Positions 24,860 to 32,459 of a stretch of 36,482 bases of DNA are shown piece after piece. Source of the stretch: Deltaproteobacteria bacterium (lineage in GTDB: Bacteria > Desulfobacterota > Binatia > DP-6); contig VBKF01000163.1 in NCBI GenBank assembly GCA_005888095.1, positions 1 to 36,482 on the forward strand. Reading direction: 5' to 3'. The stretch's first letter is position 1, and every line of letters begins with the position of its first letter. The notes below the pieces were generated by a model. That model made no database searches, had not been told where the DNA came from, and saw only the letters and a list, made by a program, of their open reading frames with translations. The position numbers and the translations under genes were made by a program.

Positions 24860-24875
24860 AGCAACCCTGGTGCCA
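24860..24875 (-). promoter_or_regulatory. Sigma-54 promoter of the amtB-glnB-glnA operon
   Basis: The minus strand reads TGGCACCAGGGTTGCT, an exact match to the -24/-12 consensus TGGCAC-N5-TTGCW with GG and GC separated by 10 nt. Expected transcription start is near 24849, giving a ~20-nt leader with the SD before ATG 24829. It implies RpoN and an enhancer-binding activator such as NtrC (inference). I did not find a convincing NtrC site by eye. Confidence 0.85.
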
Positions 24876-25008
24876 CGGTCGAGGGCTCGGTGGCAAGAGA
24901 AGGGGAACCAGGGACGTGGTCGGCGAAAACCCGCGATGCCCAAGCCGTGGGCGGCGCCTGCTTTTTGTGCAGCGGGAGGTCTGTACCGACGTGGAGCCGG
25001 CGGGGGCT

Positions 25009-25029
25009 TCGCGGGCAGGAAGCCCGCGA
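25009..25029 (-). terminator. 8-bp hairpin behind the small coiled-coil gene
   Basis: TCGCGGGC and GCCCGCGA pair perfectly across a 5-nt loop, 12 nt beyond the stop at 25041. There is no T-run. It separates that gene from the amtB promoter region. Confidence 0.4.
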
Positions 25030-25040
25030 CCGGAGCGACG

Positions 25041-25490
25041 TCAGACCCGCAGCCGACCCCGCTGGCGGCGTTCCTTCCGCCGCTGCGCCAGTCGCGCGAG
25101 ACCCCAGCCCGCGAGCATGCCGGCGATGAGCGCCGTCCAGGGGACGCCGGCCACGCCGTCCGCGGCCGGGTCGGCGGATGCAGCCGGGAGCCGCTCGTCG
25201 AGGCGGCGGGAAAGGTCTCGGTCCACGGTCGCCAGCCGCTCGAGCTCGGTGCGCAACCGTTCGATGTCCGCCGCCGTCGCGGGCTCCGGACGGTCACGAA
25301 GCGCATCAAGGTCGGCTCGGAGCGCACGGACCTCGTCGAGAAGTCCGGCGGCTCCCGAGCCGGAGTCCGCCACCCGAGCCCCGCCCGGCGCGACGTCGAC
25401 CGCGGTCGCCATCGCGCGCCTGGCCGGAACGGGTGCGCCCGCGAAACCCACCGCGAGCGCCAAGCCGAGGGACCGGCTCCAGCCCTTCAC
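25041..25490 (-). CDS. Small exported/membrane coiled-coil protein of unknown function
   Basis: 149 residues from GTG 25490. The N-terminal hydrophobic segment (LGLALAVGFAGAPVPA) looks like a signal peptide. Residues ~50-100 are a heptad-rich coiled coil ('LLDEVRALRADLDALRDR', 'DIERLRTELERLATVDRDL'). A single TM helix (VPWTALIAGMLAGWGLARLA) is followed by a very basic tail (RRKERRQRGRLRV). I recognise no family. It lies between tRNA-Pro and the nitrogen operon, same strand. Confidence 0.55.
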   Translation of the reverse strand: MKGWSRSLGLALAVGFAGAPVPARRAMATAVDVAPGGARVADSGSGAAGLLDEVRALRADLDALRDRPEPATAADIERLRTELERLATVDRDLSRRLDERLPAASADPAADGVAGVPWTALIAGMLAGWGLARLAQRRKERRQRGRLRV

Positions 25491-25539
25491 TCGAGAGCGC
25501 CTCCAGAAGGCCCTTCTCCCCCGCGGCGCACCACGACAG

Positions 25540-25613
25540 TCGGGGTGACTGGATTTGAACCAGCGGCTCCTGCGTCCCGAACGCAGTGCTCTTCCAGGCT
25601 GAGCTACACCCCG
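25540..25613 (-). tRNA. tRNA-Pro (anticodon CGG)
   Basis: The minus strand folds into a complete cloverleaf. The acceptor is CGGGGTG/CACCCCG. The anticodon arm is CTGCG-TTCGGGA-CGCAG with anticodon CGG. The T arm is CTGG-TTCAAAT-CCAG. The discriminator base is A and CCA is not encoded. It reads the CCG codon, common in this GC-rich genome. Confidence 0.95.
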
Positions 25614-25817
25614 TGCAGGAACGCCGTGGGAGAGTAGTCGCTGTTAACACACCCGCTCCAGAAAAGGAAGGTCGCGGTGGGTGCTGAGACGGGCCGTTTC
25701 ACCGGCGCGTTCACGGCAGCCCGGCACCGTGCGGGTTCCTGCGTCTTTCCGCCCGGCATGCGGCTTGCCTTTGCGGACCGGCCAGCGGCGCCGCGGGGGC
25801 GCCAGAAGGAGGTGGAG

Positions 25818-26150
25818 ATGCAACGGATCAGCAAGGCGGTGGTGGCGGGGCTCCTCTGCGGGCTCATGCTCGTCGGGTCCGGGCGCGGCGCCGTCGCCGC
25901 CGGCGCCGCGCCGGTCGAAGAGGGACGCCGCGTCGACCTGAACACGGCGAGCGCGGAAGAGCTCGCGCGGCTCCCCGGCATCGGGCCGGCGAAGGCGCAG
26001 GCGATCATCGAGCACCGCGCGCAGGAGCCCTTCGCGAAGCCCGAGGACCTGATCAAGGTCAAGGGGATCGGCGAGAAGCTCTACGACCGGCTGAAGGACC
26101 AGATCACCGTGGGCGAGCAGAAGCCCGTTTCCAAGGGCCGCGGCGGCTGA
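25818..26150 (+). CDS. ComEA-like helix-hairpin-helix protein
   Basis: 110 residues from ATG 25818, with an ideal AAGGAGGTGG SD that decides this start over a longer in-frame opening. A signal peptide (AVVAGLLCGLMLVGSGRGAVAAG) precedes a double HhH module: 'VDLNTASAEELARLPGIGPA', then 'KAQAIIEHRA' and 'PEDLIKVKGIGEKLYDRLKD'. This is the ComEA/SLBB-less competence DNA-binding type, periplasmic and single domain. It may bind incoming DNA together with the type IV pilus encoded at 32460 onward, or serve another DNA-binding role. The tail is short and basic. Confidence 0.85.
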   Translation: MQRISKAVVAGLLCGLMLVGSGRGAVAAGAAPVEEGRRVDLNTASAEELARLPGIGPAKAQAIIEHRAQEPFAKPEDLIKVKGIGEKLYDRLKDQITVGEQKPVSKGRGG

Positions 26151-26191
26151 GCCGCGGCGTGTGGCCGGAACCGGGGGCGGGCCGAAAACGA

Positions 26192-26208
26192 GGGCGGGCG
26201 GCCCGTCC
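26192..26208. terminator. Small GC hairpin between convergent comEA-like and rpe genes
   Basis: GGGCGGG pairs with CCCGTCC (one G-U) across a 3-nt loop, between the two convergent stops. There is no T-run; weak candidate. Confidence 0.3.
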
Positions 26209-26221
26209 CCCCGGCCTGACG

Positions 26222-26875
26222 TCAGCGCGCGCCGCCGCGCAGCGCGCGGATCGCGGCGGCGTAGTCGTGGGACTCGAAGACGGCCGATCCCGCGACCAGG
26301 ACGTCCGCACCGGCCTCCGCCGCGAGCGAGGCGTTGTGAGGCTTGATGCCGCCGTCCACCTCGATGAGGAAGCGGGTGCCCGTCTCGGAGCGCAGCCGCC
26401 GCGCCGCGGCGAGCTTCTCCAGCGACCCCTCCACGAACACCTGCCCGCCCCAGCCGGGATTCACGCTCATGACCAGCAGCAGATCGATCAGCTTCATGAA
26501 CGGCCGCACCTGCTCGAGCGGCGTCGGTGGGTTGAGCGCGAGGCCGGGCCGGGCGCCGGCCGCCCGGATCGCGGCGAGCGTGGCCGGGACGTCGGTCTCG
26601 GCCTCGACGTGCACCGTGACGCCGGTCGCGCCGGCGCGCACGAACTCGGAGACGTGGCGCTCGGGGTGTTGAATCATGAGGTGCACATCGAGGGGCAGCG
26701 TCGTGGCGCGGCGCAGCGCCTCGACCACCGCTGGCCCGACGGTGATCGGCGGCACGAAGTGTCCGTCCATGACGTCGACGTGGAGCCAGTCGGCGCCGGC
26801 GGCGGCGGCCGCTCGCACCTCGTCCGCGAGCCGGCCGAAGTCGGCCGACAGGATGGAGGGCGCGATCGCCGGCAC
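26222..26875 (-). CDS. rpe: Ribulose-phosphate 3-epimerase
   Basis: 217 residues from GTG 26875, which gives the family's usual start 'VPAIAPSILSADFGRL'; no ATG fits and no clear SD is seen. The TIM barrel shows 'DWLHVDVMDGHFVPPITVGP' (metal-binding His/Asp), 'DVHLMIQHPE', 'LLLVMSVNPGWGGQVF' and 'FLIEVDGGIK' with the catalytic Asp. It interconverts ribulose-5-phosphate and xylulose-5-phosphate in the pentose phosphate or Calvin cycle. It ends the priA-def-fmt-rsmB-rpe series, 52 nt after rsmB, a neighbourhood commonly seen for rpe in bacteria. Confidence 0.93.
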   Translation of the reverse strand: MPAIAPSILSADFGRLADEVRAAAAAGADWLHVDVMDGHFVPPITVGPAVVEALRRATTLPLDVHLMIQHPERHVSEFVRAGATGVTVHVEAETDVPATLAAIRAAGARPGLALNPPTPLEQVRPFMKLIDLLLVMSVNPGWGGQVFVEGSLEKLAAARRLRSETGTRFLIEVDGGIKPHNASLAAEAGADVLVAGSAVFESHDYAAAIRALRGGAR

Positions 26876-26927
26876 GACCGTCGTGTAACGGAAGGTCGCC
26901 TGCGATTCCAGGGCAATGTCCCGTGCT

Positions 26928-28286
26928 TCAGTCGCGCGCGCGCAGGCGGGCCGCGAAGAAGCCGTCCAGGCCGTGGAGGTGGGGCAGGGTGCGGAAGAAC
27001 CCCTTGCCGTCGGCGAGCGGAGCCGCGGCCGGCGGCAGATGGTCGCGGACATCCTCGACCACCAGGCGCGGATGGGCCGCCGACAGCGCGGCGACGACCT
27101 GCTCGTTCTCCTCGGACGCGAGGGTGCACACGGCATAGACGAGGACACCGTGCGGCCGGACGAGGGGCGCAACGCCGGCGAGGATCTCCCGCTGGAGCGC
27201 CGCGAAGCGTGGAATGTCCTCCGGCCGCCGGCGCCAGCGGAGCTCGGGGTGACGGCGCAGCGTGCCGAGGCCGCTGCACGGCGCGTCCACCAGCACGGCG
27301 TCGAACGAGCCGGCGAGGGGCGGATGCCGCGCGTCGCCCGCGGCGGCCACGACGGTGCGGGCGCCGAGGCGCGTCGTCTCCACGAGCACCCGGCGGAGGC
27401 CGCCGGGGCGCCTGTCGAGCGCGAGGACGAAGGCCTCCGCCCCGAGCAGCTCCGCGACGTGCGCGGTTTTTCCTCCCGGCGCGGCGCAGGCATCGAGCAC
27501 CCGCATCCCGGGCTCGAGGCCGAGGAGCGGCGCGATCAGCTGCGAGGCCTCGCCCTGGAAGGCGAAGCGGCCCTCGTGCCAGGCGCCGAGCGCGCGCAGC
27601 CGCGCGGCGCCGTGCTCGACCAGAAGCCCGCCCGGCGCCCACGGGCCCGGCGTCGTGGAGAGGCCGTCGGCCGCGAGCTCCGCCTGGAGCGCGTCCCTCG
27701 TCGTGACGGTCCGATTGGCACGCAGCGCCGTCGGCGCCCGCTCGTTGTTGGCCGCGAGCAGCGCGGGCAGCGCCTCCGCGCCGAATTCGTCGGCCCAGCG
27801 GGCGACCAGCCAGCGCGGATGCGACCACTCGACGGCGAGGCGTCCGAGCGGATCGCCGGCGGCGGGCGGGAGCGCGAGGCCGGCAGCGCCCAGCGCCGCA
27901 GCGCGCCGGAGGACCGCATTGACGAGCCCGCTCGCTCCCGCCCCTGCCGTGCGGGCCAGCCGGACACTGGCGTCGACCGCCGCATAGGCCGGCACGCGGT
28001 CGAGAAAGAGGAGCTGGTAGAGGCCGAGACGGAGCGCGGCGCGGACGGGCGCATCGAGACGGTCGACCGCCGTGTCGCGCACGAGCTGGGCCAGGTGGGC
28101 GTCGAGGCGGCCCTGCCAGGCGAGGGTCCCGTAGACGAGCCGCGTCGCCAGTGCCTGCTCGCGCGGCGGAAGGGGCGTGTCGGCGAGCCGGCGCGCGAGC
28201 AGGACGTCGGCAAAGGCCGCGGTGCTCTCGACCCGGATGAGGACTTCGAAGGCGAGACGCCGGGCGTCGGTCGCCGCCGTCCTCAC
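26928..28286 (-). CDS. rsmB: 16S rRNA (cytosine-967-C5)-methyltransferase
   Basis: About 452 residues from GTG 28286 (GTGA overlap with the fmt stop); ATG 28301 is an alternative 15 nt upstream. The N-terminal NusB-like domain is ~5-140 ('ARRLAFEVLIRVESTAAFAD', 'PVRAALRLGLYQLLF'). The SAM-dependent domain contains 'VLDACAAPGGKTAHVAEL', the 'VDAPCSGLGTLRRHPE' motif IV Cys and the catalytic Cys in 'YAVCTLASEENE' (usually S/T before C; here Val). It modifies C967 of 16S rRNA. Position and coupling to fmt are as in many proteobacteria. Confidence 0.9.
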   Translation of the reverse strand: MRTAATDARRLAFEVLIRVESTAAFADVLLARRLADTPLPPREQALATRLVYGTLAWQGRLDAHLAQLVRDTAVDRLDAPVRAALRLGLYQLLFLDRVPAYAAVDASVRLARTAGAGASGLVNAVLRRAAALGAAGLALPPAAGDPLGRLAVEWSHPRWLVARWADEFGAEALPALLAANNERAPTALRANRTVTTRDALQAELAADGLSTTPGPWAPGGLLVEHGAARLRALGAWHEGRFAFQGEASQLIAPLLGLEPGMRVLDACAAPGGKTAHVAELLGAEAFVLALDRRPGGLRRVLVETTRLGARTVVAAAGDARHPPLAGSFDAVLVDAPCSGLGTLRRHPELRWRRRPEDIPRFAALQREILAGVAPLVRPHGVLVYAVCTLASEENEQVVAALSAAHPRLVVEDVRDHLPPAAAPLADGKGFFRTLPHLHGLDGFFAARLRARD

Positions 28287-29227
28287 GCGGCGCCGAGGCA
28301 TGTGCCGGGCGGCACGGGATGGCCGGCGAGGAAGTCGGCCGCCGCGAGCCGGCGCCTCCCCTCGAGCTGCACCTCGAGCAGCCGGAGCCGACCCGCGCCC
28401 GTCATGACCAGGATGCCACCGGGGCCGGTGTCGAGCACCGCGCCGGGCGGCGCGGCGGCCGGCCCCGGCTCGGGAACCGCGCGGTGCACCTTCAGGACGC
28501 GCCCGCCGAACGTGGTGAACGCCGAGGGGACGGGGGCGAAGGCTCGCACGACGCGCGCCAGCTCTTCCGCGGGCCGCCACCAGTCGAGCCGGCCCTGCTC
28601 GCGCTCGATGCGTGGCGCGAAGGTGACGCCTTCGGTCGGCTGCGGGCGCGGACGCAGCGTGCCCTTCTGGAGGCCGTCGATCGCCTCGGCCAGCGCCGCG
28701 GCGCCGAGATGGGCGAGCCGGTCGCCGAGGGTGCCGGCGGTGTCGTCGTCGGCGATCGGCGTCTGCCGCTCGAGGAGGATGTCCCCGGCATCCATCTCCT
28801 CGTTCATCACCATGATGGCGACGCCGGTCACCCGGTCGCCGGCCAGGATCGCCCACTGGACCGGCGCGGCGCCGCGGTGTCTGGGCAGCAGCGAGGCGTG
28901 GACGTTGATCGCGCCGTGCGGCGGGATGTCGAGCACCGGCCGCGGCAGGATCTTCCCGTACGCCGCGACGACGATCAGATCGGGTGCGAGCCGCCGGAGC
29001 TGTTCCTGGAACACGGCATCCCGCACGCGCTCCGGCTGGAGCACCGGGACACCGTGGGCGAGGGCCAGCCGTTTGGTTTCCGGTGCGACGAGCGCGAGTC
29101 CGCGGCCGCGCGGCCGGTCGGGCTGAGAGACGACCGCCACCACCGGGTCGGGGCGGGCAAGCAGATGCTCGAGGATCGGGCACGCGAAGGCGGGCGTGCC
29201 CATGAAGACGATGCGCCAGGGGGTCAC
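28283..29227 (-). CDS. fmt: Methionyl-tRNA formyltransferase
   Basis: 314 residues, full length. 'IVFMGTPAFACPILEHLL' starts the Rossmann fold. The catalytic site is 'NVHASLLPRHRGAAPVQWAI' (Asn and His) and 'EMDAGDILL' (Asp). The C-terminal OB-like domain binds tRNA. It formylates Met-tRNAfMet from 10-formyl-THF in the cytoplasm. It lies 21 nt downstream of def and overlaps rsmB by 4 nt. Confidence 0.95.
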   Translation of the reverse strand: MTPWRIVFMGTPAFACPILEHLLARPDPVVAVVSQPDRPRGRGLALVAPETKRLALAHGVPVLQPERVRDAVFQEQLRRLAPDLIVVAAYGKILPRPVLDIPPHGAINVHASLLPRHRGAAPVQWAILAGDRVTGVAIMVMNEEMDAGDILLERQTPIADDDTAGTLGDRLAHLGAAALAEAIDGLQKGTLRPRPQPTEGVTFAPRIEREQGRLDWWRPAEELARVVRAFAPVPSAFTTFGGRVLKVHRAVPEPGPAAAPPGAVLDTGPGGILVMTGAGRLRLLEVQLEGRRRLAAADFLAGHPVPPGTCLGAA

Positions 29228-29248
29228 GGCTCTGCCGCGCCCCGCCGG

Positions 29249-29797
29249 TTAGATGAGGACGGGGCGCGCTCCGGTCGCGCCCTTCCGCCCCTGCCGCTCG
29301 AGCTTGCGCCGCCGAGCGCGGTAGAGGTCGCGCTTCAGCCGCGAGAGACGGTCGAGGAAGAGCTTGCCCTCCAGATGATCGATCTCGTGCTGCAGCGCGA
29401 CCGCGAGCAGCTCCTCGCCCTCGACCTCGACCTCCTGCTCCTCGGGCGTCCAGGCGCGCACCAGGACGCGGCGCGCGCGCGTCACGGGCGCCGTGAGATC
29501 CGGCACCGAGAGGCAGCCCTCCTCCCAGACGATGGTGCCCTCGCGCTCGACGATCTCGGGGTTGATGAGCTTCAGGAGGCGCTTCCCCGGCGACTCGTCC
29601 TCGTCGTGCACGTCGAGCACGATGACGCGCTGGCTGACGCCCACCTGGGTCGCGGCGAGGCCGACGCCCGGCGCGGCGTACATCGTCTCGGTCAGGTCCT
29701 CTATCAGCCGCACCACGTCGGAGCCGATACACGCCACCGGGGCAGCGCGCTGCTTGAGGAGCGAGTCTGGGTAGGCGAGTATCGGACGGAGGGGCAT
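29249..29797 (-). CDS. def: Peptide deformylase
   Basis: 182 residues. The three diagnostic motifs are present: 'GVGLAATQ', 'EEGCLSVP' (metal Cys) and 'QHEIDHLEGKLF' (HExxH metal site). It removes the formyl group from nascent peptides as a metal-dependent (Fe2+) hydrolase. The C-terminal tail 'LYRARRRKLERQGRKG' is basic, as in helices that contact the ribosome. It sits between priA and fmt, 27 nt after priA. Confidence 0.95.
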   Translation of the reverse strand: MPLRPILAYPDSLLKQRAAPVACIGSDVVRLIEDLTETMYAAPGVGLAATQVGVSQRVIVLDVHDEDESPGKRLLKLINPEIVEREGTIVWEEGCLSVPDLTAPVTRARRVLVRAWTPEEQEVEVEGEELLAVALQHEIDHLEGKLFLDRLSRLKRDLYRARRRKLERQGRKGATGARPVLI

Positions 29798-29824
29798 GGC
29801 GGGGCGAGGCGGGCCAACTCCGAT

Positions 29825-32026
29825 TCATAACATGCTGTACGGATCGACATCAACGGCGAGCCGGACGTGCGCGCGGCCGAGCGCGGGTCCGCAGGCGGCG
29901 GCGAGCCGCGCGAGCGCGCGCAGCGCGCGCACGTCGGGCGCGCGCAGGAGGATCTGCCAGCGATACCGGCCGCGCACCCGCTCCACGGGCGGCGGCGCGG
30001 GGCCGAGGACCGCGTCGTCGGCGAGCTGGAGGGCGCGCGCCTGGCGGCGGAGCCGCGCCGCGACCTCGCGCGCGGCGTGCTCGACGCGCGCGCCGTCGCG
30101 ACCCTCGAGCCGGAGGTTCACCAGGCGCGAGAAGGGCGGGTAGCCGAGCGCCCGGCGCCGCTCGAGCTCCCGCGCCATGAAGCCCGCGTAGTCGTGCGTC
30201 GCGGCGGCGGCGACGCTCGGATGCTCGGGACGGAAGGTCTGCACGATCACCCGGCCGGGCGCGTCGCCGCGGCCGGCGCGCCCGGCCACCTGCACGAGGA
30301 GCTGGAAGGTACGCTCGGCGGCGCGGAAGTCGGGGACGTTGAGCGAGAGGTCGGCGAGCAGCACCGCGACCAGCGTCACGCCGGGCACGTCGTGACCCTT
30401 GCTCACCATCTGCGTGCCCACGAGGATATCGGTGTCGCCCGACTGCCAGCTCCCGAGGATGCGTCGCTGCGCACCCGGCCGCTGGGCGGCGTCGCGGTCC
30501 AGCCGCTCGACGGCGGCGAGCGGGTGGACCGCGCGCAGCGCGGCCTCGATCTGCTCCGTGCCGACGCCGAACGCGGCCAGCGGCGGTCCCCCGCAGGCGG
30601 GGCACGCCGGCGGCGGGCGACGGCGATGATGGCAGTGATGGCACACCAGCGCGCGCGCCGCCCGGTGCCAGGTGAGCGTCACGCTGCAGTGCGGGCAGGT
30701 CGCCGCCACGCCGCACGCCGGGCACTGGAGGTAGGCGGCGAAGCCGCGGCGGTTGAGGAAGACGAGCGTCTGCTCGCCGCGGGCGAGGTTCGCGGCGAGC
30801 GCCGCACTGAGCTCGTCGGTCAGCAGCCCCGGCGGTCGCCCGCGCAGACGCACGAGCTCGATCGGCGGCAGCGGGTGGGCGGTCGGCCGGTCGGGCAGCT
30901 CGAGGAGCACGTGGCGGCCGTCACGGGCGGCCTGGTAGCTCTCGGCCGACGGCGTCGCCGAGGCCAGCACCACCACGGCGCGGGCCAGGCGGGCGCGCAC
31001 GATGCCCACGTCGCGCGCGTTGTAGCGCAGCCCGTCCTCCTGCTTGTAGGCCGGGTCGTGCTCCTCGTCGACGACCACGAGGCCGAGCCGCGGCAGCGGC
31101 GCGAAGACGGCCGAGCGCGCGCCGACCACCAGCCGTGCGCCGCCGTGGCGGACCCGCCGCCACTCGTCCCAGCGTTCGCGCGGCCCGAGCCCGCTGTGCA
31201 GGACGGCCAGCGCGTCGCCGAAGCGGGCGCGCACGCGGTCCACGAGCTGATGCGTGAGCGCGATCTCCGGCACCAGCAGCAGCACGTCGCGCCCGGCGGC
31301 GAGGGTGTGCTCGGCGGCGGCGAGGAAGACCTCCGTCTTGCCGCTGCCCGTGACGCCGTGCAGCAGGAAGGACGCCGCGTCTCTGGACGCGATGGCCGCG
31401 GCGATGGCGTCGAGCGCGCTCCGCTGGGCCGGTGCGAGCGCGGGCCGCGGCGCTGCGGTTTCCGCACCCGGTGGGCGTCGGCGCGGGCGGAGCCCCGCTT
31501 CGGCCAGCCCGGCCGCGACCAGCGCCCGTACGGCCGGCGCGTCGAGCCCGCCGGCGCGCGCCGCCTGGCCGCCGAGCTCACCGCCAGGCGCGGCGCACAG
31601 CACCCGGTAGGCGCGGGCGCGCGCCGGGGCACGGCGCGCGAGGGCCGCTTCCTCCTCGGGCGTGAGCCGGCGCAGCAGGCGGACGACGCGTTCGCGGCCG
31701 GGAGCCGGCAGGGCCACGGGGACGACGGCGGCGAGTACCTCGGCGAGCGAGGCCAGGTAGTAGCCGGCCGTCCAGCGGCAGAGCTCGAGCAGGTCGGGCG
31801 GCACGAAGGGATCCGCGTCCAGCACGTCGAGGATGGGGCGGAGCTCGCCGGGTGGCGCGACGTCGACGAAGCCGGCCACCACGCCCGTGCGCGTCTGCCG
31901 CCCGAGCGGCATGCGGACCCGCATGCCGGGTCGGACGAGCGGGCGCAGCGGCTCGGGCACGCGATAGGTGAAGAGGTCGTGCAGCGGCACGGGCGGGAGC
32001 GGTGCAATTTGGACGAGGCCGTGCAT
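29825..32026 (-). CDS. priA: Primosomal protein N' (replication restart helicase PriA)
   Basis: 733 residues, full length. The N-terminal 3'-binding domain (~5-100: 'PLPPVPLHDLFTYRVPEPL', 'RVRMPLGRQTRTGVVAGFV') is followed by a winged-helix region. The helicase lobes have Walker A 'LHGVTGSGKTEVFL', DEEH box 'VVVDEEHDPAYKQEDG' and 'VLASATPSAES'. Zinc-binding cysteines lie in 'CPACGVAATCPHC', 'CHHCHH' and 'CPACGG', with 'VQVAGRAGRGDAPGRVIVQT' as motif VI. It reloads the replisome at stalled forks. First gene of the housekeeping operon and divergent from pilM. Confidence 0.95.
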   Translation of the reverse strand: MHGLVQIAPLPPVPLHDLFTYRVPEPLRPLVRPGMRVRMPLGRQTRTGVVAGFVDVAPPGELRPILDVLDADPFVPPDLLELCRWTAGYYLASLAEVLAAVVPVALPAPGRERVVRLLRRLTPEEEAALARRAPARARAYRVLCAAPGGELGGQAARAGGLDAPAVRALVAAGLAEAGLRPRRRPPGAETAAPRPALAPAQRSALDAIAAAIASRDAASFLLHGVTGSGKTEVFLAAAEHTLAAGRDVLLLVPEIALTHQLVDRVRARFGDALAVLHSGLGPRERWDEWRRVRHGGARLVVGARSAVFAPLPRLGLVVVDEEHDPAYKQEDGLRYNARDVGIVRARLARAVVVLASATPSAESYQAARDGRHVLLELPDRPTAHPLPPIELVRLRGRPPGLLTDELSAALAANLARGEQTLVFLNRRGFAAYLQCPACGVAATCPHCSVTLTWHRAARALVCHHCHHRRRPPPACPACGGPPLAAFGVGTEQIEAALRAVHPLAAVERLDRDAAQRPGAQRRILGSWQSGDTDILVGTQMVSKGHDVPGVTLVAVLLADLSLNVPDFRAAERTFQLLVQVAGRAGRGDAPGRVIVQTFRPEHPSVAAAATHDYAGFMARELERRRALGYPPFSRLVNLRLEGRDGARVEHAAREVAARLRRQARALQLADDAVLGPAPPPVERVRGRYRWQILLRAPDVRALRALARLAAACGPALGRAHVRLAVDVDPYSML

Positions 32027-32040
32027 CCCTGGCCAGCGTG

Positions 32041-32357
32041 TTAGAGACGACGCTCCCGCCTGTCAATTTTCGGACGCGTCACGAACACACCCCGCTGCCA
32101 CGAATTGAACGCTCGCGTTGCAGCCGCTCGCCGAGAAACGTGTGGTTTCCGGGCTTCCGGGGGTGGCACCTCGCTTGCTCCTCGACGGGCAGCCCCTCCT
32201 TTCTGCACACGAGAAGACCTGGCCGCGATGGGCGCGGCCGGGTCTTCTCGTTTCTGGGCTCCGCTCGTCGCCGGAACGCCGGCACGTGGGTTGCACATCC
32301 TGCCCGCCCGACGCGAGCGAGTGGGAGAAAACACTCGCAACATTAGCTAACTATGCT
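32041..32357. other. Non-coding interval with several hairpins (possible ncRNA or leader)
   Basis: No convincing protein gene between divergent priA and pilM. Apart from the large hairpin at 32211-32249 it holds GCCGG-AACG-CCGGC (32270-32283) and GCGAGTG-N8-CACTCGC (32317-32338). The concentration of perfect stems suggests a transcribed, structured RNA on the plus strand ending near 32250 or 32340; no promoter or known family was identified. Confidence 0.35.
32211..32249 (+). terminator. Long hairpin (9 + 7 bp) in the priA-pilM gap
   Basis: GAGAAGACC/GGTCTTCTC (9 bp) continues, after one T/G mismatch, as GGCCGCG/CGCGGCC (7 bp) around a 5-nt loop. It is followed on the plus strand by GTTTCT. 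It is a terminator-like end for a plus-strand transcript, yet no gene ends upstream on that strand in the gap. Confidence 0.55.
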
Positions 32358-32386
32358 TTGACAAGCCGTAGGGCCGGGCGCATACT
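32358..32386 (+). promoter_or_regulatory. Sigma-70-like promoter of the pilMNOPQ operon
   Basis: TTGACA (32358-32363), a 17-bp spacer and CATACT (32381-32386). This predicts a start near 32393 and a ~67-nt leader to the pilM start. The -35 is perfect and the -10 matches 4 of 6. Confidence 0.6.
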
Positions 32387-32459
32387 CGCCGCGGGGTTCA
32401 GGTCGCGGGCGCCTGCCAGGCTCGAGGGGGTTGGTTGTGGAGATGAGGAGGATCAGGCC

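Noticed and set aside
32168-32200. T-box-like 'GGGGGTGGCACC' followed by a terminator hairpin in the priA-pilM gap
   Set aside because: The bulge-like TGGCACC is present, but no matching antiterminator arm, no recognisable Stem I and no downstream aminoacyl-tRNA synthetase or amino-acid gene; the downstream operon makes a pilus.
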